The position numbers were made by a program, and so were the translations under genes. This document shows positions 50,247 through 50,579 of a stretch of DNA of 50,579 nucleotides, one piece after another. The notes beneath the pieces are model-generated. The model made no database searches. It was not told the DNA's origin and worked only from the letters and a program-made list of their open reading frames with translations. Origin of the DNA: Akkermansiaceae bacterium (GTDB lineage: Bacteria; Verrucomicrobiota; Verrucomicrobiia; Verrucomicrobiales; Akkermansiaceae). The stretch spans positions 1 to 50,579 of the forward strand of contig CAIRGO010000326.1 in assembly GCA_903878115.1 (NCBI GenBank), in the 5' to 3' direction. Numbering within the stretch: the first letter of the stretch is position 1; every line of letters begins with the position of its first letter.

Positions 50247-50579
50247 TTAGGGCGCGAGACGTTTTTTTAATTCCGCTTGGCTAATGCCGAGCGTGACAGC
50301 TGCTTGCTTTAAATCGTGATCTGCCATTTCAACCGCACGTTGGGCAAGCTGAGAAATGACCCAATCTATTACGTTGCCTGATGGTGCTGAATTGAGAATA
50401 CGTTCGAAAGCATCATCCGTCTGGATTCGCGACATCGACGGCGCCGAGGCAAGGGGAATGTCACCCGGTAATAGCACCGTGGAACTAGCCAGCGCACAGG
50501 CGCGGGCGATGGTGTTTTCCAGTTCGCGCACATTGCCAGGCCAATTATGGCTTTGCAGGGCGCTGATCGCTTCTTGTGA
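50247..50579 (-). CDS. Sigma-54-dependent (NtrC-family) regulator, C-terminal part
   Basis: The visible part is the end of an AAA+ bacterial enhancer-binding protein that activates sigma-54 promoters. The window edge gives SQEAISALQSHNWPGNVRELENTIARACALA, the WPGNVREL motif of the central domain. The C-terminal about 50 residues hold a Fis-type helix-turn-helix, with DHDLKQAAVTLGISQAELKKRLA. The N-terminal receiver or sensor domain and most of the AAA+ domain lie beyond base 50579. Its target genes are unknown; the neighbouring upp gene is an unlikely target. Confidence 0.85.
   Translation of the reverse strand, partial: SQEAISALQSHNWPGNVRELENTIARACALASSTVLLPGDIPLASAPSMSRIQTDDAFERILNSAPSGNVIDWVISQLAQRAVEMADHDLKQAAVTLGISQAELKKRLAP

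Noticed and set aside
1-50579. CRISPR arrays, prophage genes, transposases and rRNA
   Set aside because: No regularly spaced repeats, phage structural genes, transposase motifs or rRNA segments were seen on either strand.

Overview
The window looks like chromosomal DNA of a member of the Verrucomicrobiota, probably near the Akkermansia/Verrucomicrobiales side. This rests on protein families seen in the translations: a TPR-secretin resembling the Amuc_1098 type, DUF1080 and sugar-epimerase proteins, a DUF6288 PDZ protein, autotransporter-type beta-strand repeats without a barrel, a fused membrane/spermidine-synthase protein, and a signal peptidase I with a long insertion. No rRNA, CRISPR array, transposase or phage gene was seen. 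GC is near 50%, with a few more GC-rich blocks. Most start codons lack a purine-rich Shine-Dalgarno sequence. The organism is inferred; there is no 16S gene in the window.

Layout. 1-4.7 kb: the tail of a YfcH-type epimerase, a broken copy of the 5' end of a metal ABC permease gene, a large secreted deacetylase/beta-repeat gene, then the intact permease. 4.7-9.2 kb: a parvulin-like isomerase, a membrane-anchored small protein, signal peptidase I overlapping a squalene/phytoene synthase, and a glycine-zipper lipoprotein. 9.2-14.7 kb: a GC-richer pair, the membrane spermidine-synthase fusion and a PDZ/DUF6288 protein. 15-19.4 kb: a NagB-like deaminase, an unknown protein, a TgpA-like transglutaminase and UbiE/MenG. 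19.4-25.8 kb: an SGNH hydrolase, tRNA-Val(CAC), a short-chain dehydrogenase, an unknown protein, IF-1, the L13-S9 operon with its terminator, an aldo/keto reductase and an M32 carboxypeptidase.

25.8-34.8 kb is one long minus-strand run: secretin, AsmA-like membrane protein, P-loop ATPase with a proline-rich tail, ABC ATPase, ABC permease, and a proline-rich anchored protein. It is the best candidate here for an undescribed envelope assembly. 35-41 kb: a lipoprotein, a YbaY-domain protein, a large unknown secreted protein, a DUF1080 protein and a TIM-barrel sugar epimerase. 41.2-50.6 kb: DUF58, citrate synthase, TsaB, glutamate racemase, ThiS, an SPFH/NfeD pair, an unknown membrane protein, RNA polymerase omega, SmpB, an unknown protein, uracil phosphoribosyltransferase, and the C-terminus of an NtrC-type regulator.

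Most of the window is housekeeping: translation (L13, S9, IF-1, SmpB, TsaB, tRNA), central metabolism, wall and isoprenoid synthesis. Between these genes sit secreted accessory proteins. The points most worth a second look are the duplicated permease 5' end around a probable insertion, the CTAACAA-type leaders without Shine-Dalgarno sequence, the secretin-AsmA-ATPase block, and several small palindromes and repeats in non-coding DNA.
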